A stretch of DNA of 64,000 nt, taken from NCBI RefSeq assembly GCF_014764405.1, contig NZ_CP061725.1:5704001-5768000 (forward strand), read 5' to 3'. Made by a program: the position numbers and the translations under genes. Source of the stretch: Micromonospora craniellae (GTDB taxonomy: Bacteria; Actinomycetota; Actinomycetes; Mycobacteriales; Micromonosporaceae). The notes under the pieces are model-generated. The model worked only from the letters and a program-made list of their open reading frames with translations. It did no database searches and was not told the DNA's origin. Positions 9,094 to 18,052 of this stretch are shown here, piece by piece (the stretch's first letter is position 1; the number at the start of each line of letters is the position of its first letter).

Positions 9094-9936
9094 TCAGCCC
9101 TTGAGGCCGGTGTGTGCCAGGCCCTCGACGAACTGCTTCTGCGCGATCACGAAGACCACCAGCACCGGAAGCGCGGTCATCGACGCCGCGGCGAGCTGCA
9201 CGTCCCACATCGGACCGCCGTACGCGTCGACGAACTGGGTGAGCGCCTGGGGCAGGGTGAACTTCTCCGGCGTGGAGAGGAACACGATCGGCTCCAAGTA
9301 GAGGTTCCAGCTGTGCAGGAAGGTGAAGATGGCGACCGCGCCCAGCGCGGGCCGGGACAGCGGCAGCGCGATCCGCCAGAAGGTGGCGAACCGGCCCAGC
9401 CCGTCGACCCGGGCCGCCTCCTCCAACTCGCCGGGCAGGGCGAGGAAGAACTGCCGCATGATGAACGTCGCCAGCACGCTGGGCGCGCCGAGGATCGGCA
9501 CCAGGATCAGCGGCCAGTGCGTGTCGATCAGCCCGAGCCGGAAGAACATCTGGAACAACGGCACGATCGTCACCTCGCTCGGGATGAGCAACCCGGCGAG
9601 GACGACCAGGAACAACACGTTCTGGCCACGGAAGCGGATCCGCGCGAAGGCGTACCCGGCCAGGGCCGCCACGGCCAGCGTGCCGACGGTGACCACCAGC
9701 GCGATGTAGAGGCTGTTGAGGTACTGCTGCCCGAACGGTTGCAGGTCGAACACCCGATGGTAGGCGTCGAGCCGGGGATCGACCGGCAACAGTTGCGGCG
9801 GGAAGGCGAAGATGTCCGCCACCGGCTTCAGCGACGAGGTGACCATCCACCAGGTCGGGAAGACGAAGGGTACGGCCAGCACCAGCAGCGCCCCGTAGAG
9901 CACGAGCTTGGTCCGGGGCGACAGGTCACGACTCAT
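9094..9936 (-). CDS. Carbohydrate ABC transporter permease, MalG type
   Basis: 280-aa inner-membrane subunit of a carbohydrate-uptake (CUT1) ABC importer. It has six hydrophobic segments and the EAA loop (ELEEAARVDGLGRFATFWRIALP) that contacts the ATPase, and the FIMRQFF and NLYLEPIVFLS stretches are typical of MalG-like proteins. Its start overlaps the stop of the MalF-type gene by 11 nt, so the two are translationally coupled. It is the last gene of the five-gene operon. No ATPase gene is present in the cluster; a shared MsiK-type ATPase elsewhere is the usual actinobacterial solution. Confidence 0.92.
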   Translation of the reverse strand: MSRDLSPRTKLVLYGALLVLAVPFVFPTWWMVTSSLKPVADIFAFPPQLLPVDPRLDAYHRVFDLQPFGQQYLNSLYIALVVTVGTLAVAALAGYAFARIRFRGQNVLFLVVLAGLLIPSEVTIVPLFQMFFRLGLIDTHWPLILVPILGAPSVLATFIMRQFFLALPGELEEAARVDGLGRFATFWRIALPLSRPALGAVAIFTFLHSWNLYLEPIVFLSTPEKFTLPQALTQFVDAYGGPMWDVQLAAASMTALPVLVVFVIAQKQFVEGLAHTGLKG

Positions 9937-10873
9937 GGAAGACCCACCTCTTGCGCATCTGCCACTGCGCCACGGTCAGCGCGAGGACGATGCCGAACAG
10001 CACGATCGACAGGGTGGCGCCGTAGCCGAAGTGGTGGAACTGGAACGCCTGTTGGTACAGGTAGTAGACGAGCACCGTGGTCGAGGTGCCCGGACCGCCC
10101 TGGGTGAGCACCGCGATCTGGGCGAAGACCTGGAGCGAGCCGACCACCGTGATGATCGAGGTGAGCAGGATCGTCGGGCTGATCAGCGGCACGGTGATCC
10201 GCCAGAACTGGCGCAGGCGGCTGGCCCCGTCCACCTCGGCCGCCTCGTACAGTTCGGCGGGCACGCCCTGGAGGGCGGCCAGGAACAGCACCATGTTCAG
10301 GCCGACGTTCTTGAACACCTGCACGACGACGACCGAGAGCATCGCGGTGGCCTCGCCGCGCAGCCAGTTCGGTCCGTCGACGCCGATCGTGTCGAGCAGG
10401 CCGTTGACGCCGCCGTTGTCCTGTAACAGGAAACCCCAGACGATCGTCCAGGCGACCAACGACACCACGACGGGGGAGAAGAACAGCGTGCGGAACACGA
10501 TCGTGCCGCGCAGCTTCTGGTTGAGCATGACGGCCAGCAGCAACGCCAGGGCCAGGTTGAACACCACCAGGCCGACGGAGAAGAACCCGGTGGCCCGCAG
10601 GACCGCGCCGAGGTTCGGGTCGTCTGCGAGCGCCACGTAGTTGTCGGTGCCGACGAAGTCGAACGTGCCGGCGAGCACGTTCCACTCGTGCAGGCTGTAC
10701 CAGACCACGAGGACCAGCGGCAGGATCACGAAGACGGCGCTGCCGAGCAACTGCGGGGCGATGAACAGGTAGCCGGTGAGGTGGTCGCGGCGGCGGCCGG
10801 TCCAGAACGGCCGGGTCCGGTCCGGGGTGGACCCGGCCGTGGCCGGATCCACCCCGGTGTCCGTACGGGTCAT
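9926..10873 (-). CDS. Sugar ABC transporter permease, MalF type
   Basis: 315 aa when started at ATG 10873 (MTRTDTGVD); the open frame runs further upstream but would overlap the binding-protein gene. It has a cytoplasmic N-terminus, six hydrophobic segments (first about LFIAPQLLGSAVFVILPLVLVVW), and the EAA motif (ELYEAAEVDGASRLRQFWRITVP) near residues 200-222. It pairs with the MalG-type subunit to form the transmembrane channel. Spacing to the upstream binding-protein gene is 8 nt. Confidence 0.92.
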   Translation of the reverse strand: MTRTDTGVDPATAGSTPDRTRPFWTGRRRDHLTGYLFIAPQLLGSAVFVILPLVLVVWYSLHEWNVLAGTFDFVGTDNYVALADDPNLGAVLRATGFFSVGLVVFNLALALLLAVMLNQKLRGTIVFRTLFFSPVVVSLVAWTIVWGFLLQDNGGVNGLLDTIGVDGPNWLRGEATAMLSVVVVQVFKNVGLNMVLFLAALQGVPAELYEAAEVDGASRLRQFWRITVPLISPTILLTSIITVVGSLQVFAQIAVLTQGGPGTSTTVLVYYLYQQAFQFHHFGYGATLSIVLFGIVLALTVAQWQMRKRWVFHES

Positions 10874-10881
10874 CGGTCGCC

Positions 10882-12162
10882 TTACTTCGCCAGCAGCGGC
10901 TGGATCTTGCCGCAGACCCCGTCCAGGACGGCCTTGACGTCCGCGTCGGCCTTCCACAGCGGATCCAGACCGGCCCGGACCTGCTGGCTGATCTCCGCCT
11001 GGCCAGCGTGGCTCGGCTTGACCACACCGTTGGTGATCCCGTCGATGACGACCTTCTGCAACTGCTCCGGCTTGAGCTTCGGGTTCGTCTTGGCCAGTGT
11101 GTCGGCGGTCAACTGGGACTGACGCGGCGGCGGGAAGAACTGGGCGAGCTTGGCGGAGTTGGTGGGATTGGTGAGGAAGGCCAGGAAGTCGGCGGCGGCC
11201 TCGGCGTTCGGGCTCCGCTTGAGCACTCCGATACCGGCCTGCCCGACCACCGCGTACGGCCCCTTCGGCCCGGCGGGCAGCGGGACCAGGTCCCAGGCGA
11301 ACCCGCTGTCCTTGAGCAACGAGGCGCGGGAGATCTGGGTGATGGTCATGGCGGCGTCACCGGCGAAGAAGTCCGCGGTGGTGCCCGGGCCGGGCAACGC
11401 CTTGTCGGTGAAGACGGCGCGGTGCAGCCGCGTCATCGCCTCGACCATCTCGGGTTCGGCGAAGCCGCAGGTCCCGCCGTCCTCGCTCCACGCCCGAGCA
11501 CCCCACCCGGTCCAGACGGTGGACAGGTTGCTCCAGTCCTTGTAGTCGAAGTCGCGGATCACCAGTCCGGCCTTGCCGGTCGCGGACCCGGTGGCGCCCG
11601 CTGCGGCGAAGGCGTTGTCCCAGGTCCACTGGTCGGCCTCGATCAGCTCGGCCGGGGTCCGCTGGTCGGCCTGCTTGAGCAGGTCGGTGTTGACGAAGAC
11701 ACCGAACGGCGAGGTGGAGAAGGGGTACGCGTACAGCTTGCCGTCGTCCTGCCAGAGCTTGAGCGTGGCCGGCAGGATGTCGTCGTACTGGTAGCCGTCG
11801 GTCTTCTTGAGGGTCTCGTCCAGCGGCAGCAGCGCGCCGGAGGCGACGAAGTCAGGCGCCGAGTTCTCGAACACCCAGGCCAGGTCGGGGGCGTTGCCGC
11901 CGGCGATCTGGGTGGTCAGCGCCGTGGTGTACGTGTCGAACGGCAGCGGATCGAAGGTGATCTGCGTGACGTCGGGGTTGTTCTGGCGGTACTCGTCGGC
12001 GATCTCGTTGAACAGGGCCAGATGCGCCTCGTTGGCCGACCAGACGGTGATCCGCAGGGTGGCCGGGCCGCTGTCCTGCGTCTCACCGCCGCCGCAGGCG
12101 GACATGGCGAGAACGCCGGTCAGCGTCGTGGCGACAACGCGTATTCCCTTTCCTGATCTCAT
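10882..12162 (-). CDS. Extracellular sugar-binding lipoprotein of an ABC importer
   Basis: 426 aa, family 1 solute-binding protein. The signal peptide ends in a lipobox (LAMSAC; Cys about residue 23), so the mature protein is lipid-anchored outside the membrane. The fold signature includes TLRITVWSANEAHLALFNEIADEY near the N-terminus and tryptophan/tyrosine-rich sugar-contact regions (WTWDNAF, AWSEDGGTCGF). SD GAGGAGAG lies just before the ATG. It delivers sugar or oligosaccharide to the two permeases encoded downstream. The ligand cannot be told; the co-regulated secreted propeller enzyme suggests a plant-type oligosaccharide. Confidence 0.9.
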   Translation of the reverse strand: MRSGKGIRVVATTLTGVLAMSACGGGETQDSGPATLRITVWSANEAHLALFNEIADEYRQNNPDVTQITFDPLPFDTYTTALTTQIAGGNAPDLAWVFENSAPDFVASGALLPLDETLKKTDGYQYDDILPATLKLWQDDGKLYAYPFSTSPFGVFVNTDLLKQADQRTPAELIEADQWTWDNAFAAAGATGSATGKAGLVIRDFDYKDWSNLSTVWTGWGARAWSEDGGTCGFAEPEMVEAMTRLHRAVFTDKALPGPGTTADFFAGDAAMTITQISRASLLKDSGFAWDLVPLPAGPKGPYAVVGQAGIGVLKRSPNAEAAADFLAFLTNPTNSAKLAQFFPPPRQSQLTADTLAKTNPKLKPEQLQKVVIDGITNGVVKPSHAGQAEISQQVRAGLDPLWKADADVKAVLDGVCGKIQPLLAK

Positions 12163-12182
12163 CGTCTCTCCTCACCGGGGGG

Positions 12183-13787
12183 TCAGTAGCCCGCGATCTC
12201 CGGCCACCGGCATTCGACGCCGGCGGCCGTGACGCGGTCGGTGAACTCGGCCAGCAGCCGGGGGGTGCCGCGGACCGCGCGCGGGGACTCGCCCCGCGCC
12301 AGACAGAAGTCGGCGAGCAGACCGGCGACCTCGCCGACGTTCCACTCGACCGGGTGCAGCCGGTAGCTGCCGTTGGTGACGTGCGTGGTGCCGATGTTCT
12401 TGCCGGCCGGCAGCAGGTTCTCCATCCGCTGCGGGATCAGCGCGCCGAGTGGGATCTCGAACGGGCAGGACCCGACGTCGATGTAGTTGTCGCCGCCGGT
12501 CGACGGGTGCAGGTCGATGCGGTACATCCCGACGCCGATCGAGTCGGGGTACCGCACGGCGCCGTGGTCGCCGCGTACCGCGAGGGAGAGGTCCTGTTCC
12601 ACCACGGTGTACTCGGCCCGGATCCGGCGCGACTCCCGGATGTAGGGCGCCTGGGCCAGACCGGCCGGGTTGTCGGTCACGTCGCCGCGTAGCCGCAACC
12701 CGGGGAAGCCGGTGCCGCCGTCGGGGCGCGGTGCCTCGGTCTGCAACCAGTAGAAGAGCGAGTACGACAGCTCGCGTGCCTTGGCCAGGTGCCACGACGC
12801 GTTGGGCACGTCGATGACCGGGCCCTCGAAGTAGTCGATCATCGGCCAGTTGACCAGGGTGATGTCGCTGGCGTACGCGCCGTCGACGAAGTTGCGCCGG
12901 GCCGCGATCCGGCGGAACGTCCACAGGTTGCCGTCGCCGGGGTTGACGCGCTGGTCGGCGTTGACCAGCCACGGCTCGTCGTCCGGGTTCGGGGTGAAGC
13001 TGCGCTCCAGGATCTCCAGCGTGCGCGGGTTCGGCGAACGCCAGGACAGCAGCCGGTCACCCCAGAAGTCGGGCTTGTAGTCGCGCCAGAAGTCGTATCC
13101 GGCGGGACGGTCGATGGTGTGATCCCCGTCGACGTGGTCGATGGCGAAGCAGATCGACACGGCCTGCATGTTCATCGGCTGCGCCTCGGCCGGGGCGCTC
13201 GGCTCGCCGGTCTGTTCCCGCGACTCGAAACCGGTGACGTACTCGGTGCCGGTCAGCGGCAGCAGCTCGCCGGTCTCGGTGGCGTCCAGCACGTACGGCG
13301 CGGTGACGTCGATCCGGTCCTCGCGGTCCCGGTGCGCCAGCGTGACGCCGGTGACCCGGTCCCCGTCAGTGGCCGCCGCCACCGGCCGGTACGGCTGGAG
13401 CACGGTCAACCGACCCGAGCCCCGGTACGGCGCGAGCATCTGTTCCAGGACGGCGACGGCCACCCGTGGCTCGTGGCAGAGCCGGCTGACCCAACCGGCC
13501 CCCGGGTTGAGGTCGGTCCACGAGCGGGAGCGTTCGGTCAGCGGGTAGTGCCGTCGGTAGTAGTCGCGGATGCCCGTGCGCAGCGCCCGGTAGCTGGCGG
13601 TGGCGCCGAACTGCTCGATCCAGGAGTGCTCGTCCGGCGGGACGGCCTGGCTGGTGAGCTGCCCGCCGAGCCAGTCGAACTCCTCGGTCAGGATCACCGA
13701 CCGGCCGGCCCGGGCCACGGCGAGCGCGGCGGCGACCCCGCCCAGCCCGCCGCCGACGATGAGGACGTCCGCACGCATCTGTGCCAC
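12183..13787 (-). CDS. FAD-dependent oxidoreductase (FAD_oxidored family)
   Basis: 534 aa. Starts GTG at 13787 with SD GGAAGGAAG. The N-terminal Rossmann FAD motif VIVGGGLGGVAAALA (about residues 9-23) and a second FAD segment (YVLDATETGELLPLTG) are clear; the family includes proteins misnamed xanthan lyase. There is no signal peptide, so it is probably cytoplasmic. It lies between lacI and the sugar-binding protein gene with gaps of 20-27 nt, so it is part of the same operon and probably oxidises the imported sugar or a derivative. The natural substrate is unknown. Confidence 0.85.
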   Translation of the reverse strand: MAQMRADVLIVGGGLGGVAAALAVARAGRSVILTEEFDWLGGQLTSQAVPPDEHSWIEQFGATASYRALRTGIRDYYRRHYPLTERSRSWTDLNPGAGWVSRLCHEPRVAVAVLEQMLAPYRGSGRLTVLQPYRPVAAATDGDRVTGVTLAHRDREDRIDVTAPYVLDATETGELLPLTGTEYVTGFESREQTGEPSAPAEAQPMNMQAVSICFAIDHVDGDHTIDRPAGYDFWRDYKPDFWGDRLLSWRSPNPRTLEILERSFTPNPDDEPWLVNADQRVNPGDGNLWTFRRIAARRNFVDGAYASDITLVNWPMIDYFEGPVIDVPNASWHLAKARELSYSLFYWLQTEAPRPDGGTGFPGLRLRGDVTDNPAGLAQAPYIRESRRIRAEYTVVEQDLSLAVRGDHGAVRYPDSIGVGMYRIDLHPSTGGDNYIDVGSCPFEIPLGALIPQRMENLLPAGKNIGTTHVTNGSYRLHPVEWNVGEVAGLLADFCLARGESPRAVRGTPRLLAEFTDRVTAAGVECRWPEIAGY

Positions 13788-13814
13788 TTGCTTCCTTCCA
13801 GTCGCGCGGGCCGC

Positions 13815-14861
13815 CTATCGGCGGTCGACCGCCGGATCGGGGGCGCCGAGGGTGTCGCCCTCGACGAACTCGCAGGGGAGAAGTCGTTGCTGGACGCCGT
13901 CGGCGCTGCCGTCGATGACCGCGGTCAGCACCTCGACCGACTGCCGGCCCATCTCCTCGCGGGGGATGTGGAACCCGGTGAAGGCGGTGTCGGTGGGCAC
14001 CGGCACGGTCGGGTCGCCGAGCGTCAGGATCGACAGGTCACCGGGTACGCGCAGCCCGCGTCGGCGGGCGGCCGACTCCAGCGCCACGGCGGTGGCGAAG
14101 TCCTCCACGAAGACGACGGTGCTGCCGCCGGCGACCAGGTCGTCCAGGACGGCGTCGGCGTCGCGGGTCGGGTGGGTCAGGCGGCGGGCGGCCTCCGCGT
14201 CCGGTGCGGCGGCGTCGAACCCGCGCCAGCGGTCGGCCGAGGACTCGGCGGTGGCGTCCACGCCCAGGTAGGCCAGTCGCCGGTGCCCGCGTGCCAGGGC
14301 CAGCTCGACGAGTTGGCGCACCGCGGCGGCGTAGTCGGTGCCGACGTAGGGGACCGGCCCACCGGCGTCGTCGCGGCGGCCCACCGCGACGTACGGGTAC
14401 CCGTCGCGGTTGAGCCGGAGCAGCTCGGCTGCGTCGATCTCGCGGCCGAGCAGGATGCACCCGTCGGCCAGGCGCAGCCGGTTGTCCCGGTGGAAGATCC
14501 GTCGACGCCCGTCGACCACCGGTGCGCTGGTGAACAGCAGCAGGTCGCAGCCGACCCGTTCGGCGTACTCCTCGATGCCGAGCAGGAAGGGGTGGAAGAA
14601 GTCCCGGCTGCCGCTGGGGAACGCCGGCTCGTAGGTGAAGACACCGATGATCCGGTTGAACCGAGACGCGAGACGACGAGCGACCGGGTCGGCGGCGTAC
14701 CCGGTCTCGGCGATCACCCGCAGCACCCGGTCCCGGGTCTCGGGGGCGATGCGGACCTCCGCGTCGGCGCGGTTGTTGAGCACCAGCGACACGGTCGCCT
14801 GGCTGACGCCGGCCATCCGTGCGATGTCACGTTGCGTGACGCGTCGGGGTGCAGGAGGCAC
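13815..14861 (-). CDS. LacI-family transcriptional regulator
   Basis: 348 aa. The N-terminal helix-turn-helix (TQRDIARMAGVSQATVSLVL, about residues 9-28) and hinge helix (AADPVARRLASRF) are followed by a periplasmic-binding-protein-like effector domain. GTG start at 14861 with AAGGA upstream. It is the first gene of an operon with the FAD oxidoreductase and sugar importer and has two palindromic operators in its own leader region. It probably represses this operon and the glycosidase at 8040 until an imported sugar binds. The effector is unknown. Confidence 0.92.
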   Translation of the reverse strand: MPPAPRRVTQRDIARMAGVSQATVSLVLNNRADAEVRIAPETRDRVLRVIAETGYAADPVARRLASRFNRIIGVFTYEPAFPSGSRDFFHPFLLGIEEYAERVGCDLLLFTSAPVVDGRRRIFHRDNRLRLADGCILLGREIDAAELLRLNRDGYPYVAVGRRDDAGGPVPYVGTDYAAAVRQLVELALARGHRRLAYLGVDATAESSADRWRGFDAAAPDAEAARRLTHPTRDADAVLDDLVAGGSTVVFVEDFATAVALESAARRRGLRVPGDLSILTLGDPTVPVPTDTAFTGFHIPREEMGRQSVEVLTAVIDGSADGVQQRLLPCEFVEGDTLGAPDPAVDRR

Positions 14862-14881
14862 GGGGCAGTCCTTCCACTACC

Positions 14882-14897
14882 GCTAATGCGTATTAGC
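14882..14897. promoter_or_regulatory. LacI-type operator, proximal site
   Basis: GCTAATGCGTATTAGC, extended by matching C and G at 14881 and 14898 to 7-bp arms. It lies 21-36 nt upstream of the lacI-type start. It shares the GCTAATnCGTATTAG core with the sites at 14948 and 7861. Confidence 0.85.
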
Positions 14898-14938
14898 GTT
14901 CGGGGTTGGGAAGGAGCTTCGCGGCCGAACCCGATCTA

Positions 14939-14963
14939 TGTCAAGAGGCTAATCCGTATTAGT
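14939..14963 (-). promoter_or_regulatory. Distal LacI-type operator abutting a TTGACA -35 box
   Basis: GCTAATCCGTATTAGT at 14948-14963 is the third operator, with its last base degenerate. A perfect minus-strand TTGACA lies at 14939-14944, so the operator sits directly upstream of the -35. The best -10 at 17-bp spacing is poor (CGAAGC). The two operators are centred 66 bp apart, close to six helical turns, which would suit looping. 14964-15126 holds no gene I can support. Confidence 0.7.
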
Positions 14964-15126
14964 GCGCGGCCCGGACACCCCGGCGCCCGCCGTGGGCTGC
15001 ACTAGTTCAGTACTCCCATAATTCAGCTACGAACTGGCCGACCCTCGGCTGGCACACTCCCTGGGTGACCTGCTCGGGCTGGTCCTGGCCGTCGACCCGG
15101 CGGCCTTCCGTACCGGCGCCGGACGG

Positions 15127-16419
15127 TCAGGGCGAGGTGGCCTTGACCACGACCGCCTCCGGGGCCGGTGGCTGTTCGGCGGGCGGGAGCCGCCGGGCCA
15201 GCCGCCGGACCGCGGTGTTGAGCACGGCGATCAGCGGTACCGCGATGAGCGCGCCGAAGATGCCGTCGAGCACCACACCGGCGGTGACCGCCAGCACCAC
15301 GGGCAGCGGGTGCAGCGCCACCGCCCGCCCCATGATCCACGGCTGGAGGACGTTCCCCTCGACCTGCTGCACCACGATCACCGCGCCGAGGATGAACAGC
15401 GCGGTGACCCAGCCGCCGTCGACCAGGGCGACCAGCACCGCCACCGCGCCGGAGAGCGTGGCACCGACGATCGGGATGAACGCGCCGAGGAACACCAGCG
15501 CGGCCAGGGCGAAGGCGAACGGCACGTCGAACAGCACCAGCGCGATGCCGATGCCCACTGCGTCGATGAATGCCACCAGCACGGTGGCCCGGACGTAGGC
15601 GACCAGGGTCTGCCACGAGGCGCTGCCCGCGTCGTCGAGCCGCCAGCGGGCGGCGGCCGGGAACATCCCGACGATGAACCGCCAGATGCGCTGGCCGTCG
15701 CGGAGGAAGAAGAAGGTGGCGAAGAGGACCAGCAGCGCGCCGGTGAAGATCTCCACCACCGTGCCGGCGGTGGAGAGCGCGCCGGTGGTCAGCGCCTGCG
15801 TGTTCTCGTTGATCCAGTTCTGTCCGGCCTGGATGTACTGGTTCAGTGTGCCGTCGGAGAGGTTCAGCGGCCCGTCGCGCAGCCAGTTCTGGATCTGGCC
15901 GATGCCGTCGGCCGCGTTGCGGCTGAGGTCGGGCAGGCCGGTGATGAACTCGTTGACCACCAAGGTCAACGTGCCGACCACGGCGGCCAGCCCGCCGATC
16001 AGCACCACGGCGGTGGCCAGCGTACGGGGGAAACGGGCCCGCAGGAGCCAGCCGACGGCCGGTGCCAGCAGCGCGGAGAGCAGCAACGCCACCAGCAGCG
16101 GCACGATCACGACGCGGATGGTGCCCATGAACCGCAGCATCGCCCAGCCGACGATGCCGATGACGATGATCCGCCACGACCACGCGGCGGCGATCCGCAA
16201 CGAGTGCGGCACCCCGGCGTCGTCCCGGCTGACCGTCGAGGGGTGGCCGTCCTCGGCACCTGCGCCGTTCCCGCTGCGTGGATCGGGGATGGGCCGGGCG
16301 AGTTCCTCCGCGCGGTCGGCCCGCCGGGTGCGTTCCCGAGCCCGGGCCACGCGCACCGACTCGCGTCCCCCGTCGTACGCCCGGCGCAGTCGTTGCCGCA
16401 TCTGCTTGAACCGGCTCAA
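15127..16419 (-). CDS. AI-2E family transporter (PerM/YdiK type membrane protein)
   Basis: 430 aa if started at TTG 16419 (MSRFKQMRQRLRRAY) with GGGGG five to six bases upstream; ATG 16401 is the alternative. A basic, charged cytoplasmic N-terminus of about 75 residues is followed by some eight hydrophobic segments. The family's hallmark region with FVLRD-like FFLRDGQRIWRFIV and the late GAFIPIVGATLSGAVAV and QQVEGNVLQPWIMGRAV stretches are present. Members include the TqsA AI-2 exporter and Na+/H+ antiporters, so substrate should not be inferred. It is divergent from the DUF1275 gene. Confidence 0.9.
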   Translation of the reverse strand: MSRFKQMRQRLRRAYDGGRESVRVARARERTRRADRAEELARPIPDPRSGNGAGAEDGHPSTVSRDDAGVPHSLRIAAAWSWRIIVIGIVGWAMLRFMGTIRVVIVPLLVALLLSALLAPAVGWLLRARFPRTLATAVVLIGGLAAVVGTLTLVVNEFITGLPDLSRNAADGIGQIQNWLRDGPLNLSDGTLNQYIQAGQNWINENTQALTTGALSTAGTVVEIFTGALLVLFATFFFLRDGQRIWRFIVGMFPAAARWRLDDAGSASWQTLVAYVRATVLVAFIDAVGIGIALVLFDVPFAFALAALVFLGAFIPIVGATLSGAVAVLVALVDGGWVTALFILGAVIVVQQVEGNVLQPWIMGRAVALHPLPVVLAVTAGVVLDGIFGALIAVPLIAVLNTAVRRLARRLPPAEQPPAPEAVVVKATSP

Positions 16420-16638
16420 GGGAACCCCCAGTTGAAGATCGGTCGGTACACCGTAACGGGTCGAGGCACGCACCGACACGGTGACCAGGGCCGAGGGGGC
16501 GCTGCCCGGCCCGGGCACGTGCCCGACCACCCACCGAGGGGCGCGCCGCTGCGTAGACTTCCGTCTCGGACGATCGCCCTGCTCACGGTCGCTCTCGACG
16601 CGCCACACGGCGGTGCCGACGAGGTGCGGAAGAGGTTC

Positions 16639-17343
16639 ATGACCAAGACGTACGACGTACCGCTGCTGGTGCTGACCGTGGCGACCGGGGCGATCGACGG
16701 CGTCAGTTTCCTCGCCCTGGACCGGGTCTTCACCGGCAACATGACGGGCAACGTGCTCTTCATCGGCTTCGGCCTGGCCGGCGTACCCGGCCTGCCGGTG
16801 CTCAACAACCTGGTGGCGCTGCTGGCCTTCATGCTCGGCGCGGTGCTCGCCGCCCGGCTGACCCGGGGTGCCGGCGGCCCGGCGAAACTGCCTCGGTCCG
16901 GCCTGGTCGTCCTGGTGACCGGGAGCACGCTGACGCTGGCGCTGGCCGTGCTCTGGCTCGGCACCGGAGCACCGGGCACGATTGCCATGATCGTCGTCAC
17001 CGCGTTGTTGGCGCTGGTGCTCGGCGCCCAGGCCGCAGCGGTCCGACACGTTGGCATCCGGGACCTCTCCACGGTGGTGGTGACGATGACGATGGTCAAC
17101 CTCTCGGCGGACAGCCGGGCCGCCGGGGGTGCGGGCGCGGCGTGGGTCCGGCGGCTCGCCGCGATCGTCGCGATGGGACTCGGTGCCCTGGTCGCGGCGA
17201 TCCTGACGCTGCGGGTCGACGGGTCGTGGGCGCTGCTGACGGCGGGAACGGTGATGGCGGCCGGTACGGCGATGGTCGCGGCGGTCCGCCGCCGGGAGGT
17301 AGCTGCCGCGAGGGAGGCGACGGCGAGTGACCCGGTCGCCTGA
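16639..17343 (+). CDS. DUF1275 (YoaK) family membrane protein
   Basis: 234 aa, with GAAGAGG before the ATG at 16639. The family signature GAIDGVSFLALDRVFTGNMTGN is near residues 17-38, followed by about six hydrophobic segments and a basic tail. DUF1275 proteins are polytopic membrane proteins of unknown function. Its 220-nt upstream region is shared with the divergent AI-2E transporter gene. It converges with the TetR gene, with a 25-nt gap. Confidence 0.9.
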   Translation: MTKTYDVPLLVLTVATGAIDGVSFLALDRVFTGNMTGNVLFIGFGLAGVPGLPVLNNLVALLAFMLGAVLAARLTRGAGGPAKLPRSGLVVLVTGSTLTLALAVLWLGTGAPGTIAMIVVTALLALVLGAQAAAVRHVGIRDLSTVVVTMTMVNLSADSRAAGGAGAAWVRRLAAIVAMGLGALVAAILTLRVDGSWALLTAGTVMAAGTAMVAAVRRREVAAAREATASDPVA

Positions 17344-17368
17344 CGAGCGGCTGGTGAACTTGTGCTGG

Positions 17369-18052
17369 TCACGCCGGAGCATCCCGGGGCGGATCTGCGG
17401 ATGCGACGCGGCGTGCGGCGAGGCCGTCGAGCATGAGGTCGAGTTTTCGGATGAACCAGTCGCGGGGGAGAGTGGCTATCGCCTCGTGCATGGCAGCGCG
17501 CACCGCAGCACGACCGGGTGGACTGTCCGGTAGAGGTGTCCAGAGCGCCGCGAGTTGCTCACGGGCGTCGGGGCTGGCTCTGTCCTCTCGCCGGGAGAGG
17601 TCTTCGACGCCTCGACGGTGGTCGATGGTGAGGTCGATGGCGGTGTCGACGGCGAGAACGGCTTCGTGGGCTGTGAAACCCCGCTCGGTGAGTGCCAGGG
17701 CGAGGTCGTCGTACAGGTCCGTCATCCGTGGCGGCACGACCGAGCCGGACAGCTCGGTCACGGCTCCGGGATGGGTGGCGAGGAGGTCCCAGAGGGTGGT
17801 GGCATGCCGGTGGAGGATCTCCCGCCAGGAGCCGGTGACCTCCGGCCAGGTCGTCCTGTCGAGGACGTGGTCCCATGCCAGGGCGAGCAACTCGGCCCGG
17901 GTCGGTGTGTATCGGTAGAGCGTCATGGTGGATACGCCGAGCCGCCCCGCGACGGCGGGAACGGTCAGTCCGGCGAAGCCCTCGGCGAGCACCGCGTCGG
18001 CGATGTCGGTTTCGGTGATCTTGCGTGGTCGGCCCGATCTGGCGGCGCTCAT
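17369..18052 (-). CDS. TetR/AcrR-family transcriptional regulator
   Basis: 227 aa from ATG 18052, whose ATGA overlaps the stop of the upstream ABC gene, so it is the last gene of the ABC operon. Helix-turn-helix at about residues 14-48 (FAGLTVPAVAGRLGVSTMTLYRY). The C-terminal ligand domain begins with TRAELLALAWDHVL and resembles tetracycline-repressor-type C-terminal domains. It probably represses the exporter operon; the paired palindromes at 21664 and 21689 are the best operator candidates. The ligand is unknown. Confidence 0.9.
   Translation of the reverse strand: MSAARSGRPRKITETDIADAVLAEGFAGLTVPAVAGRLGVSTMTLYRYTPTRAELLALAWDHVLDRTTWPEVTGSWREILHRHATTLWDLLATHPGAVTELSGSVVPPRMTDLYDDLALALTERGFTAHEAVLAVDTAIDLTIDHRRGVEDLSRREDRASPDAREQLAALWTPLPDSPPGRAAVRAAMHEAIATLPRDWFIRKLDLMLDGLAARRVASADPPRDAPA

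Noticed and set aside
14964..15126. Possible small gene between the LacI operator and the AI-2E gene
   Set aside because: No frame with a start, ribosome site and coding bias; only the end of the transporter frame and operator DNA.
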